In this document: positions 8,475-17,151 of the stretch, one piece after another | Layout of the letters: each line of letters starts with the position of its first letter | Numbering within the stretch: position 1 is the first letter of the stretch | Notes under the pieces: model-generated | Database searches by the model: none | Seen by the model: the letters and a program-made list of their open reading frames with translations, nothing else | Told to the model about the DNA's origin: nothing | Program-made: the position numbers and the translations under genes | Assembly: GCA_013001885.1 (NCBI GenBank) | Contig: JABDLD010000093.1 | Span: forward strand, 20,299-84,298 | Direction of reading: 5' to 3' | From: Lysobacterales bacterium | GTDB taxonomy: Bacteria; Pseudomonadota; Gammaproteobacteria; Xanthomonadales; SZUA-36 | Length of the DNA: 64,000 nt

Positions 8475-8921
8475 TCAGCCGCCAGGATTTCTGCCGCTTC
8501 CAACTTTTACCGTCAGTTTGGCTGCGCAGCACAGGTTATTTTCGTCGTCTCGGATGTCTATTCGCCAGAAATGTAGGCTTCTGCCCAACCGGACGGGGCG
8601 GGCTATACCGGTTACGGTGCCCGATCTGACCGTCCACACGTGACTTCCGCTGACTTCAATCCCGGCTACCCGGGCTTCAGGATCATCGCAGGAGATGAGG
8701 TAGGACGCCCAGCTTCCCAGCGTTTCAGCCAGCACGATCGAAGCGCCGCCATGCAGCACCCCGAACGGCTGGTGTGTGCGCTCATCCACCGGCATTTCGC
8801 CACAAATGAAATCGGGGCCGACAGCAATGACCTTGATACCAAGGACCTTCTCTATACCGCCCTGAATTCGCTGATTCATCTGCTCCAGGCTCACCGGAGC
8901 CTGGCTGATATAAGTGTTCAA
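8475..8921 (-). CDS. PaaI/YdiI-type hot-dog thioesterase
   Basis: The protein has 148 residues, the normal size for a single hot-dog domain. The active-site helix motif HQPFGVLHGGASIVLAETLGS is characteristic of the YdiI/MenI/PaaI group, with the catalytic Glu in LAET and the HGG turn. Most bacteria use such enzymes to hydrolyse acyl-CoA or aryl-CoA esters. No menaquinone genes are nearby, and ubiE-ubiJ-ubiB elsewhere in the window points to ubiquinone, so a MenI role is unlikely. It is first in the operon with the acyltransferase and the YheT-like hydrolase. Its start lies 88 nt from the divergent reductase gene at 9010. Confidence 0.85.
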   Translation of the reverse strand: MNTYISQAPVSLEQMNQRIQGGIEKVLGIKVIAVGPDFICGEMPVDERTHQPFGVLHGGASIVLAETLGSWASYLISCDDPEARVAGIEVSGSHVWTVRSGTVTGIARPVRLGRSLHFWRIDIRDDENNLCCAAKLTVKVGSGRNPGG

Positions 8922-9009
8922 ACGACCGCCAAAATGAAAAGAAATCGGCGCAAGCCTACCACAGCGGGGTGTAATCGGTGAAAATGTCCGGCCTTAACGG
9001 GAGAAAAGC

Positions 9010-10059
9010 GTGAAGGAATTCAAAGTCACGATAGCCGGAAACAAAAAAACCTTCCGCGTCAGGGAGGGAGAAAACATACTGGTCGCCGCCCTGCGGCAGG
9101 GTGTGATGCTGCCTTATTCCTGCAAAAACGGCACCTGCGGCAGTTGCAAGGGCCTGATTGAATCCGGAGAGGTGCATTACCCTTTTCACCCCCCTTTGGC
9201 CCTGGAAAAAAGCGACCATGCCGAGGGTTACGCGCTGATGTGTCAGGCTGAACCGCTCGAAGACCTGACGATTCGCGTACGGGAAATCGAGGCCGTGCGC
9301 GACATCCAGGTTCGGATGCTGCCTGCACGGGTGCTGGAAAAAACCCGGCTGGCGGATAATGTTATGCGCCTGCAATTGAGGCTGCCCGCCGCCCAGCGTC
9401 TGCAGTTCCTGGCGGGTCAATACGTCGATGTATTGCTGACGGGCGGTAAACGGCGCGCATTTTCAATCGCCAGCAGTCCTTCGCTGGAGAGTGAAATTGA
9501 ATTGCACATCCGGCACGTCGAGGGCGGTGACTTCACAGGCTACGTGTTCGACGAACTGAAAGAACGTGACATCCTGCGGCTCGAAGGCCCGCAGGGGAAT
9601 TTTTTCGTGCGTAACGACATGTCGGAGCGGCCCATGATCATGATGGGCGGCGGAACCGGCTTTGCACCGCTCAAATCGATGATCGAAAACCTGATCGAGC
9701 ACGGTGACCGGCGAACCATTTACCTGTATTGGGGAGCGCGGACCGACGCAGAACTCTATCTCGGCGAATTGCCGGAAGCCTGGGCCCGCGAACACCCGAA
9801 CATCAACTATCGAAAGGCGATTTCAGAATCGGGAGATGAGGGCAATGGCGCGTACTTCCCGGGTTTCGTGCACGAGGCCGTAATCGCCGATCATCCGGAC
9901 CTGTCAGCTTTCGACGTGTACATGAGCGGGCCGCCGGCGATGATTGAAACCGCCAAAGCTGAATTTTTGAGCCATGGGGTGCCCGAAGACCGGTTATTCT
10001 ACGACTCGTTTGAATTTGGGCTTGATGTGCCGGTCCGGGTACTGGCCCGACCGCATTAG
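9010..10059 (+). CDS. 2Fe-2S/FAD/NAD(P)H oxidoreductase (CDP-6-deoxy-3,4-glucoseen reductase-like)
   Basis: The protein has 349 residues in three domains. A plant-type 2Fe-2S ferredoxin domain (1-90) has ligands C38, C43, C46 and C78 (SCKNGTCGSC ... LMCQ). An FAD domain follows with RAFSIASSP, and an NAD(P)H domain with MGGGTGFAPLKS and SGPPAMIE. It passes electrons from NAD(P)H through FAD to the iron-sulfur cluster and on to a partner enzyme. The usual name comes from AscD/RfbI of dideoxysugar synthesis, but no such pathway is seen here; in related genomes a stand-alone copy is common and its partner unknown. The start is GTG, preceded by GGGAG. The gene is convergent with hemY, 13 nt apart. 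Confidence 0.88.
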   Translation: MKEFKVTIAGNKKTFRVREGENILVAALRQGVMLPYSCKNGTCGSCKGLIESGEVHYPFHPPLALEKSDHAEGYALMCQAEPLEDLTIRVREIEAVRDIQVRMLPARVLEKTRLADNVMRLQLRLPAAQRLQFLAGQYVDVLLTGGKRRAFSIASSPSLESEIELHIRHVEGGDFTGYVFDELKERDILRLEGPQGNFFVRNDMSERPMIMMGGGTGFAPLKSMIENLIEHGDRRTIYLYWGARTDAELYLGELPEAWAREHPNINYRKAISESGDEGNGAYFPGFVHEAVIADHPDLSAFDVYMSGPPAMIETAKAEFLSHGVPEDRLFYDSFEFGLDVPVRVLARPH

Positions 10060-10072
10060 GGTTGCCAAAGCC

Positions 10073-11299
10073 CTATTCGGTCTCCGGCGTTTGCGGTGCT
10101 TCCAGCCTGGCCGTCTCGCCCGGCAGCGGCTTGGGTTCCTTACCCTGGTTCATGCGCAATGCGTTGCGGAAGCAGGCCATTGCGATTTCCAGCTCACCCT
10201 TGCGTTCCAGCAGCTGGCCCAGTGAGTCATAACCGGCGACCGTCGGTTCCAGTTCCAGGCTTCGAATCATGTGATGTCGTGCTTTACCCCACAACTCTTC
10301 CCTGGCGCACAATCGGCCGAGAGTGAGATGCAAAAGGGAGTCGTCCGTGTGGGTAAGCAACCATTTCTCACATTGCTTCAGGCGTTTTGATGCGTCGTCA
10401 GGCCCGGGTTCACCATAGGGAATGAGCAACATCGGAATCCACTCGCTTTTCAATCGCGACCGGATAACATCCTCGGTGAGTTCTGGCGCTCCGATTAAAA
10501 CCGCCTTGTCGGTATACGCCCGGATCACTTCGGTAGTCTTTTGCATGGCTTTAGGCAACGCCCGCCAGCCGGCCTGCAGATCTTCTTTGTCATTACAGCG
10601 ATTGATTTCGCCCATCGCCGCGACCCGACGCAGTTCTTCTGCTTCCTGCTCGTCGATTACCTTCGCTTTCTGCATCGCGGGCAGCAGCTTGACTAAGGCG
10701 TCCCATTCTCCAAGCTCACGGTAGCAGCGCGCCAGCATTTCCAGTACCTGGGGATGACGCTTACGTGTCCGCGCCAACGTCTGGAGCACCTCCCTCGCTT
10801 CCTCATAATGACCATTTTGAGTGAGGATACGAGAACGTGTGAGGTCTACCAGAAATTTTTGTTTGCGGTTGCGGGTATCCGCCTGTTCCAGATACCAGTC
10901 AGCCCGGTCCCCGGCGTCCTGGCCATCAGCCGCCTCGGCCGCCGCTAGGTAACGCGCGGTCGTGCGCCCGTGGGCACTTGCGGATTTTTGCAGGGCTTTT
11001 TCGGCCGTGCTCCAGTCACCCTCGGTCAAAGCGAGCAGGCCTTTCTCGAGCTGCGCCAGGGAACGCCGTTCGCGAATCCGTTGCGCCGTTTCGGTTGGAA
11101 TTTTCCACAGCCTGACCACCACCCACACGATCAGCCACACCGCCAAAACAGAAAGGATCAGGATCAACATACTGGTTTCGACCGTCCAGCCACGGAAGTG
11201 AATCTGCACCATGCCCGGATCTGCTTTGAAAACCGGGGCAACAGCGGCGGCCAGCAAGGCGAGCACCAGCGCAATCAGAATAAGAAAGGAGTTCTTCAT
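10073..11299 (-). CDS. hemY: HemY, inner-membrane TPR protein of haem biosynthesis
   Basis: The protein has 408 residues. Two N-terminal membrane helices (LILIALVLALLAAAVAPVF and LILILSVLAVWLIVWVVV) flank a short periplasmic loop. A cytoplasmic region of TPR-type helical repeats follows, including EVLEMLARCYRELGEWDALVKLLP and a C-terminal GYDSLGQLLERKGELEIAM. This is the gammaproteobacterial HemY family, not the protoporphyrinogen oxidase of Gram-positives that shares the name. It is proposed to organise the haem pathway enzymes at the membrane; its biochemical role is not established. It overlaps hemX by 4 nt (ATGA) and is last in the algZR-hemCDXY run. Confidence 0.93.
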   Translation of the reverse strand: MKNSFLILIALVLALLAAAVAPVFKADPGMVQIHFRGWTVETSMLILILSVLAVWLIVWVVVRLWKIPTETAQRIRERRSLAQLEKGLLALTEGDWSTAEKALQKSASAHGRTTARYLAAAEAADGQDAGDRADWYLEQADTRNRKQKFLVDLTRSRILTQNGHYEEAREVLQTLARTRKRHPQVLEMLARCYRELGEWDALVKLLPAMQKAKVIDEQEAEELRRVAAMGEINRCNDKEDLQAGWRALPKAMQKTTEVIRAYTDKAVLIGAPELTEDVIRSRLKSEWIPMLLIPYGEPGPDDASKRLKQCEKWLLTHTDDSLLHLTLGRLCAREELWGKARHHMIRSLELEPTVAGYDSLGQLLERKGELEIAMACFRNALRMNQGKEPKPLPGETARLEAPQTPETE

Positions 11300-12618
11300 C
11301 CCTGCTCTTCCTCTGCCCCGGATTCTTCCTCGACAACGGGCTCAATTTCCTCGACAACGGACTCAATTTCCTCGACAACAGGCTCAATTTCTTCGCCAAC
11401 CGGTTCAGGCTCCCGGGCTGGCGGCAAGGCCACAGGCCGGGACTGCCCGGCGCGCAGCAATCGAAGCGTCGACCACGGTGCAGTGATGTCCGGAACGTCT
11501 GCCCTGACCTTGATTGCGTCAAGGGCGTCCAGTTGGTCACTGACGGACTGAACGCTGCTGTCGGCCGGATCAAACCAGGTGACAAGCGACTCCCTGACTC
11601 TTTCAAGAGCGATTGTGAAAGCCTTCTGATCTCTGCGCATCAAGGCCAGGTGTGCAATTTCAAGCTGCAGCCACAGGCGTTGGCGGATGAAGTCCTTGTC
11701 CTGCAGGCTGATTCTCGCGTTTTCCTCGTCAGTGCTTCGCCTGATCGTCACGAGATTTGAAAAAACGCCTTTGACTTTTTCCCACCAGCCATCAGCGGCG
11801 GCCGCTGATCCGTCCTGTTTTTGCGGATCGCTGGATTTGAACGGCAGCTGCGCTATCCGCTGTTGTATGGAATCCAGTTGGGAAGCCAGATCCAGGTAGT
11901 CCGGTATATCAACCGCTGCAAGGTTTCTCCGAGCTGCTGCGATATCCTGTCTCACACCCGTATACATGGGATTATCGAGCGCCGCGAGGTGCGTGTCAGC
12001 GACCTCAAGCGCCTGGTCGGCGCCCACAGGATCAGTAAAAAGCTTCAGGCGTTCGTTCGCCAGCCTGAGCAGGTAATCCACCTCCGCGAGATCCAGTTCG
12101 CCACCGGCGTCCAGTTCACGGGTCGACATCCCAGTCAGTGCGGCTTCAGCTGCCAGCATTCGGCCGTTCACCGAATCGGCGGCGGCCTGCAGCGAGCGGG
12201 CCAGCGACATCTGTTCGTCGAGCGCTTTCTCGACTTGCTCCATTTTTGCACGGTCGGCCTGCAGGCGGTCTTGCAGGGCCTGCCATTCGGCGCTTACATC
12301 ACCGGTATTGAGACGGGCAAGCTCATCGCGGACTTCGCTTAACTTGAGCGACAGTTCGCTGTCGCGCCCATCCAGGCGCGCCATTTCCTCGAACATGCGC
12401 TCTTCTTCCAGCCCCAGGGATGACTGGTCCTGCCACCACATCCAGGCGGTGCCGGCCAACGCGGCCAGCGAGAAAAGAAAAGCGAAAAAAGCCAATCGCG
12501 ACCGGCCGCGAGGCCGCTCTTTTTCAGCCGGCATTCCCTCGCTGCTGGCCTCCTGTCGCTCCGGCGTATCAGAGTTTTCAGGCATTTCAGACTCGTTCCC
12601 GGACATTTCGGTGTTCAC
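11296..12618 (-). CDS. hemX: HemX, putative uroporphyrinogen-associated membrane protein
   Basis: The protein has 440 residues. A basic cytoplasmic N-terminus (KERPRGRSR), one membrane helix (LAFFAFLFSLAALAGTAWMWW), then a long coiled coil (about 75-170) and a helical periplasmic region. Although often annotated as uroporphyrinogen-III C-methyltransferase, it has no SAM-binding methyltransferase domain. The C-terminus is a run of EEIEPVV heptads coded by a 21-bp tandem repeat (see 11328-11400). The start is GTG at 12618; an ATG four codons later is possible. A gap of 91 nt separates it from hemD, so it may have its own promoter, whereas the overlap with hemY shows tight coupling. Confidence 0.88.
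   Translation of the reverse strand: MNTEMSGNESEMPENSDTPERQEASSEGMPAEKERPRGRSRLAFFAFLFSLAALAGTAWMWWQDQSSLGLEEERMFEEMARLDGRDSELSLKLSEVRDELARLNTGDVSAEWQALQDRLQADRAKMEQVEKALDEQMSLARSLQAAADSVNGRMLAAEAALTGMSTRELDAGGELDLAEVDYLLRLANERLKLFTDPVGADQALEVADTHLAALDNPMYTGVRQDIAAARRNLAAVDIPDYLDLASQLDSIQQRIAQLPFKSSDPQKQDGSAAAADGWWEKVKGVFSNLVTIRRSTDEENARISLQDKDFIRQRLWLQLEIAHLALMRRDQKAFTIALERVRESLVTWFDPADSSVQSVSDQLDALDAIKVRADVPDITAPWSTLRLLRAGQSRPVALPPAREPEPVGEEIEPVVEEIESVVEEIEPVVEEESGAEEEQG
11328..11400 (-). repeat. 21-bp tandem repeat inside the 3' end of hemX
   Basis: Three near-identical 21-bp units (top strand CCTCGACAACGGGCTCAATTT and variants) lie head to tail from 11328 to 11390, with a diverged fourth copy following. 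In the coding frame each unit is one heptad of the type EEIEPVV, giving an acidic tail. Copy number is a likely site of slippage between strains. Confidence 0.85.
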
Positions 12619-12709
12619 CGTTAAAATCCTGTGGTTTAGTTATTGATTCCTGATGCTAACCAAAAGCGCTGGACAGTTCATCCTTTATTGCCCGATGTTT
12701 TGTTCGGTA

Positions 12710-13474
12710 TCAGCTCAGGTTGCGAATGGCCAAAAACAACTCGCGGTTTCCAGGACCGGCGGCGAGATGAATTTCGGGCGGTCCGTAAGCGCGAGCCAGG
12801 CGTTTGAGCCGGTCTGAAATTACCAACCAGTCATAGCGGCAAATCTGAAACCACGTGGCTGGCGGCAACCGCTGTGACAAAGCCTTCATCGCGTTAGCGC
12901 TGGTCCAGACGGAAAGTACGCCAGAGGCCTCGCCCAGCCTGCCCAGGGACTGTTTGTCCAAAACGGCGGGTTCCGAACGATAGGCTATAACCAGCCTGGG
13001 TTGCCAACCCTGCTTACCCAGCCCTTCAAACAGTTTCTTACGGCCGCCGGCCGCCGCAATAATGAAAGCGAACGGATGGCCCGCTACCGCAGATGAGCCC
13101 TCCTCCGCGAGGGTCTTCAGCAGCGCCTCGCTGGTATAGCCATTTTTTGGAATGACGCTGACCCTGATGCCTGCGTCACCCAGCGCCTTTGCTGTGGCGG
13201 GCCCGATGGCAGCGATCCTCGCATTGAAGCGTACCGAATCCGGCAACTGGGCCAGGCCGTGGGCGACAGAGCGCGGACTGGTGAAGACTACCAGCGACCC
13301 CGAACCGGCCATGTCGATCTCATCGAACATTTCTTTCTGCGCGGCCCGCGCATCCACCGGAAAATAACTGAATGCCGGCTGCACAACGGTCTGGAGTCCG
13401 ATCGTGTTCAACATGGCCGCCAGTTCTTCCGACTCTCTGCGCGGCCTGGATATGAAGACGTGTGTAAAACTCAT
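12710..13474 (-). CDS. hemD: Uroporphyrinogen-III synthase
   Basis: The protein has 254 residues. The family is poorly conserved, but the two-domain pattern is visible: N-terminal VFISRPRRESEELAAML, then VVFTSPRSVAHGLAQL, AAIGPATAKALGDAGI, ALLKTLAEE, and C-terminal VWTSANAMKALSQRLP. It cyclises hydroxymethylbilane with inversion of ring D to give uroporphyrinogen III. It overlaps hemC by 4 nt (ATGA). Position between hemC and hemX supports the call as strongly as the sequence. Confidence 0.93.
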   Translation of the reverse strand: MSFTHVFISRPRRESEELAAMLNTIGLQTVVQPAFSYFPVDARAAQKEMFDEIDMAGSGSLVVFTSPRSVAHGLAQLPDSVRFNARIAAIGPATAKALGDAGIRVSVIPKNGYTSEALLKTLAEEGSSAVAGHPFAFIIAAAGGRKKLFEGLGKQGWQPRLVIAYRSEPAVLDKQSLGRLGEASGVLSVWTSANAMKALSQRLPPATWFQICRYDWLVISDRLKRLARAYGPPEIHLAAGPGNRELFLAIRNLS

Positions 13475-14391
13475 CCCAGGGACGCTATGATCCGGGCTGC
13501 GCCCTGGCCGAGAAGTTCGTCGGCAACCTCGGCGGAAAGCCTGTCCACCTCAGCCACTTCGCCGGATAAATCGGCCCGGATGATGTCACTGCCGTCGGGC
13601 ATTCCAACCAGGCTGGAGATACGGATCTGCCCTTCGTGCAGATCGGCGTAAACCGCCAATGGCACCTGGCAACTCCCGTGTAATGCGGTCGCCACCGCAC
13701 GCTCCGCCCGGGTACGGATCACCGCATCCCGATCTTTCAATGGTTCGATCAGGTCGATCACCGCGCGATCATCATCCCTGCATTGGATGCCAATGGTCCC
13801 CTGGGTAGCGGCGGGTAGCCAGTTCGGAGGCTCGAGTGTCTCGGTGATCAATGAATCCATTCCGAGGCGTTCCAGTCCCGCGCACGCAAGGATGATGGCG
13901 GCATATTCGCCCTCCTGTAATTTACGAATCCGGGTGTTCACATTACCCCTGAGATCCATAACGGCCAGGTCCGGCCTGGTCGCCCGCAACTGGCACTGAC
14001 GCCGCAGGCTGCTGGTGCCGACACGGGAACCGGCCTCGAGTGCAGCCAGCCGAACGCCGTCCCGGCTGAGCAAAGCGTCGAACGGGTTCGCGCGTTCCAG
14101 CATAACGTCCACGGTCAATCCAGGGACCTGCTCCACGGGCACATCCTTCATCGAATGAACGGCGATGTCGGCGTTACCCTTGATCAGTGCCCGCTCCAAC
14201 TCTTTAAGAAACAGTCCCTTGCCACCGATTTCGGCCAGCGGCTGATCCAGGATAATGTCGCCTTTAGTCACCATCGGAAGCAGTTCTACGGTCAGGCCCG
14301 GATAACGGTCCCGGAGCAGTCCGGCGACATGATTAGCCTGCCACAGGGCTAGCTCACTTTTCCTGGTCGCAATTCTTATTTTTTCGATCAT
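13471..14391 (-). CDS. hemC: Porphobilinogen deaminase (hydroxymethylbilane synthase)
   Basis: The protein has 306 residues, normal length. Signature motifs: IRIATRKSELALWQANHV at the N-terminus, HSMKDVP, GTSSLRRQCQL, LRGNVNTRIRKL, and LHGSCQVPLAVYA, where the Cys carries the dipyrromethane cofactor. It polymerises four porphobilinogens into hydroxymethylbilane. It overlaps algR upstream and hemD downstream by 4 nt each, so all three are translationally coupled. The algZ-algR-hemC-hemD order is the one known from Pseudomonas. Confidence 0.97.
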   Translation of the reverse strand: MIEKIRIATRKSELALWQANHVAGLLRDRYPGLTVELLPMVTKGDIILDQPLAEIGGKGLFLKELERALIKGNADIAVHSMKDVPVEQVPGLTVDVMLERANPFDALLSRDGVRLAALEAGSRVGTSSLRRQCQLRATRPDLAVMDLRGNVNTRIRKLQEGEYAAIILACAGLERLGMDSLITETLEPPNWLPAATQGTIGIQCRDDDRAVIDLIEPLKDRDAVIRTRAERAVATALHGSCQVPLAVYADLHEGQIRISSLVGMPDGSDIIRADLSGEVAEVDRLSAEVADELLGQGAARIIASLG

Positions 14392-15104
14392 GAAATTTCG
14401 CTCAAGAGTTTCCTCAAAGAAGAGATGTTTCTCCTGCTCACCTCTGGTTTACGGTCTGTGCCGCTCAGAAGCACCTGGGTTTGCCCGTCGCTGGTCCGTT
14501 GCAGTCCCCTGAGGTGTTTACGCGATACCAGCGCGTTGCGGTGCACCCGAAAAAACATGCCGGGATACTTCTGCTCCAGTTCGGTGAGCGATTCGTCGAT
14601 AACCGTCGCACCTTTTTCGTGCACGACCGTGGTGTATTTGTCTTCCGAAAGCAGGCAGATCACGCGGTGAACCGGAGTCAACACCACTTTCCCGCCAACG
14701 CTGGAGCGAACATAGTGCTCTTCCAGCGGTGCTTTTTCCTGGCCCAGAAGGCGTTGTGCCTTGTTCAGGGCTTTTTCCAGCCGTTCGCCGCGCACCGGCT
14801 TTACCAGGTAATCAACCGCTTCCACTTCGAACGCATTCAGCGCCTGGTCCTGGTAAGCCGTGCAAAAAATGATGGCCGGCGACGCCCCGCCTTCCTGCAG
14901 CACACGGGCCAGGGACATGCCGTCCATACCCGGCATGGAAATATCCAACAACAGAATGTCCGGGTTCAATTGCCGAATCAATTCAATTGCCTGAGCGCTG
15001 TTGGCGGCTTCTCCGGCAACGTCGTATTTTGGCAGGGCATCCAGCAGCCGATGCAATCGGTCGCGGGCCGGTTTTTCGTCGTCAATGATCAGTATGTTCA
15101 ACAT
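14388..15104 (-). CDS. algR: LytTR-family response regulator (AlgR-like)
   Basis: The protein has 238 residues. The receiver domain (1-120) has acidic pocket IIDDEKPARDR, phospho-acceptor Asp in DILLLDISMPGMDG, and conserved CTAYQD and DYLVKPV. The C-terminal LytTR DNA-binding domain (about 135-236) includes DKYTTVVHEKGATVIDESL and FFRVHRNALVSRKHL. Its partner kinase lies immediately upstream and overlaps by 23 nt. In Pseudomonas the orthologue controls alginate, type IV pili and virulence. Here the targets are unknown and the symbol rests on synteny and family. Confidence 0.9.
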   Translation of the reverse strand: MLNILIIDDEKPARDRLHRLLDALPKYDVAGEAANSAQAIELIRQLNPDILLLDISMPGMDGMSLARVLQEGGASPAIIFCTAYQDQALNAFEVEAVDYLVKPVRGERLEKALNKAQRLLGQEKAPLEEHYVRSSVGGKVVLTPVHRVICLLSEDKYTTVVHEKGATVIDESLTELEQKYPGMFFRVHRNALVSRKHLRGLQRTSDGQTQVLLSGTDRKPEVSRRNISSLRKLLSEIS

Positions 15105-16140
15105 AAGGCAAACTCAACACCGCATAAAATCTGTCTTTGTCCTGATGGGTCAGCAAACTGGCGCGCGAGCCGAATGCGAGAGCCAGACGCTCCCGAATGT
15201 TACGGATAGCCATGCCATGGCCGCTGGTGTCCGAGCCTTCCGGCGCCAGCGGATTGCTGATGGTAATCACGACCTGTTCACTCTCGGCACGCCCGTAAAG
15301 GGCGACTTTGCCGCCATCCTGGATGGTCTGAACGCCATGTGAAACTGCATTTTCCAGCAGCGGCTGCAGGGTCAGCGGGAGTATGGCTGCCCCGGCCGGC
15401 AAATCCTTCACGCGCCAGTCAACCTCGAGCCGCTCACCCAGCCGCCGCCCCTCCATGTCCAGGTATTGTCGAGCCAGCTGCAGTTCTTCGGCCAGGGAAA
15501 TGAGCTGGTCCGCGCGGCGCATGCTGCCCCTGAAAATATCGGCGAGATCCAGCGTTGCCGCCTCCGCATTGGCCGGGTCATCCGGAATCAGGCTTGCAAT
15601 AGTGTTCAGGCTGTTGAACAGAAAATGCGGTCGAATTCTCGCCTGCAGCGCCTGCACCCTGGCCTCTGCCTGTGAGATCAAATCAGACCTCCATCGCGCC
15701 CGGAATTCGAGGTAGCGAAAGAAAACCACCGTTACCAGAGCTACGGCAAAGGCGTTCTTGAACACAAACATCGCCACCCGCTCATCGATCAGCTGCGGCC
15801 CGACGAACCGGTCCGCAAGCCAGGTTGCATAACTGAAAGCCAGTGCAAGGGATATCACGATCAGCCAACTTCCGGTCCAGGCGCCACGCACCGACAGGCG
15901 GCTGGTCCAGCCGCTGGTGACACAGAGCCCGGAAGCGCAAAACAGGGCCATCCACTGCGCGTAGAGGCTGGCCGCGAAAAACCATTGCCAGGACGGAAGG
16001 CCGCCATGGCCGAGTCCGACCAGGAACACGGAAACTTCGGTAATGACCATGACCGCCAGCAACAGCCGCCAGTCGCAAAAAGACGGCGGGTAAACGCCTA
16101 TGGACTTTTCTCCAAGGTCGATATCAAGTGACCCGGCCAT
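15082..16140 (-). CDS. algZ: Membrane sensor histidine kinase of the LytS/AlgZ type
   Basis: The protein has 352 residues from the chosen ATG at 16140, which lies 5 nt after the esterase stop; longer GTG/TTG starts would run into that gene. The N-terminal half has about four to six hydrophobic segments (LLLAVMVITEVSVFLVGLG, LIVISLALAFSYATWLA, AFAVALVTVVFFRYL). The kinase core has the His-box RIRPHFLFNSLNTIASLI and a C-terminal ATPase domain with LLENAVSHGV and GHGMAIRNIRERL. It phosphorylates the AlgR-like regulator encoded 3' of it. The input signal is unknown. Confidence 0.9.
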   Translation of the reverse strand: MAGSLDIDLGEKSIGVYPPSFCDWRLLLAVMVITEVSVFLVGLGHGGLPSWQWFFAASLYAQWMALFCASGLCVTSGWTSRLSVRGAWTGSWLIVISLALAFSYATWLADRFVGPQLIDERVAMFVFKNAFAVALVTVVFFRYLEFRARWRSDLISQAEARVQALQARIRPHFLFNSLNTIASLIPDDPANAEAATLDLADIFRGSMRRADQLISLAEELQLARQYLDMEGRRLGERLEVDWRVKDLPAGAAILPLTLQPLLENAVSHGVQTIQDGGKVALYGRAESEQVVITISNPLAPEGSDTSGHGMAIRNIRERLALAFGSRASLLTHQDKDRFYAVLSLPYVEHTDH

Positions 16141-16145
16141 ATTTT

Positions 16146-16859
16146 TCAGGCCAGGCACTTCTGCAGCCACTTTGCCAGGTCGTTTATTTCCTGGGGACAG
16201 ACCGCATGCATCATCGGATAACTGTGCCACTCAACTGCGTGGCCCAATCCGCGCAGGCGCCCGGTAACCTGTTCTCCCAGCATGCAGGGCACCATCGGGT
16301 CAGCGGTTCCATGACCTACAAACACGGGCAACTCCCGGTTGGCCTCATGCCGGTTGTTTTCCAGCTCTGAGTCGTTCAACAAATAGGTCGAAAGCGCAAC
16401 CAGCCCCGCGAGGGTCTCGGGATAACGCAGCGCCGCTTGCACTGATATCGCGCCGCCCTGGGAAAATCCGGCGAGGACAATTCGGCTGGGGTCGATACCG
16501 CGCCGGCGTTCCCGCTCAATCAGAGCGGTTGACTGTTCGATGCTCTGCGCGATGCCCTGTTGGTCCTGGTCACGGTTAAGCGACATTTCAACAATGTCGT
16601 ACCAGGCGCGCATTTGCATGCCGCCGTTGATCGTGACCGGCCTCACCGGCGCATGCGGAAACACAAATCGGATATCTGGCGCACCGGGCCAAAGCAGTTG
16701 CGGAACGATCGGTTCAAAGTCATGTCCATCCGCACCCAGGCCATGCAGCCAGATGACCGCCGCATCCGGCGCCGGTCCGGTAACGATTTCGACTGTATCC
16801 AGCCTGGACTCCGGACCTGGCCCGGCTTGAGGTGCGGTGGCTGATTCCTGAGTATTCAT
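16146..16859 (-). CDS. Carboxylesterase/phospholipase of the EstB (acyl-protein thioesterase-like) family
   Basis: The protein has 237 residues. Alpha/beta-hydrolase motifs: VIWLHGLGADGHDFEPI with the oxyanion hole, FPHAPVRPVTINGG, MRAWYDI, nucleophile AGFSQGGAIS, acid residue in GTADPMVPC, and His in MMHAVCPQEI. These enzymes cleave short-chain carboxylesters and may deacylate proteins or lysolipids. The ATG at 16859 was chosen because it gives the usual family length; the frame is open further upstream but would overlap the divergent lptM start region. It leads the run into algZ with 5 nt between. Confidence 0.92.
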   Translation of the reverse strand: MNTQESATAPQAGPGPESRLDTVEIVTGPAPDAAVIWLHGLGADGHDFEPIVPQLLWPGAPDIRFVFPHAPVRPVTINGGMQMRAWYDIVEMSLNRDQDQQGIAQSIEQSTALIERERRRGIDPSRIVLAGFSQGGAISVQAALRYPETLAGLVALSTYLLNDSELENNRHEANRELPVFVGHGTADPMVPCMLGEQVTGRLRGLGHAVEWHSYPMMHAVCPQEINDLAKWLQKCLA

Positions 16860-16899
16860 GGCGTATAGTGTATCAGCCCTTGGATCACTCAACCCACCC

Positions 16900-17100
16900 A
16901 TGAAAAGAACTGGAACACAAGCCGTCAACCTGCTTTGCTGCAGCTGCCTGATTCTGTTACTGGCCGCTTGCGGTCAACGCGGACCCCTGTATCTTCCCGA
17001 TAAGAACGGGACCGCCGACCCCGCGCAGACCAGCGCCGCTTCCGATGAAACACCAGAGGAAGAAAAAGAGGAAAATGATGGCTCAGAAACCGGCCGCTAG
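16900..17100 (+). CDS. lptM: LptM (YifL-like) lipoprotein
   Basis: The protein has 66 residues. A lipoprotein signal ends in LLAAC, with the family hallmark CGQRGPLYLP directly after the lipidated Cys, followed by a charged disordered tail. In Escherichia coli LptM assists oxidative maturation of LptD, the outer-membrane LPS translocon protein. The ATG at 16900 begins MKRTGTQAVNLL, the correct signal-peptide start. It precedes dapF as in many gammaproteobacteria and diverges from the esterase gene, with about 40 bp between the starts. Confidence 0.88.
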   Translation: MKRTGTQAVNLLCCSCLILLLAACGQRGPLYLPDKNGTADPAQTSAASDETPEEEKEENDGSETGR

Positions 17101-17151
17101 CAGCCTTAGCCCCGGTTCGCCGCGTAACGAAACGGAGGGTCCGGTCCGGCG

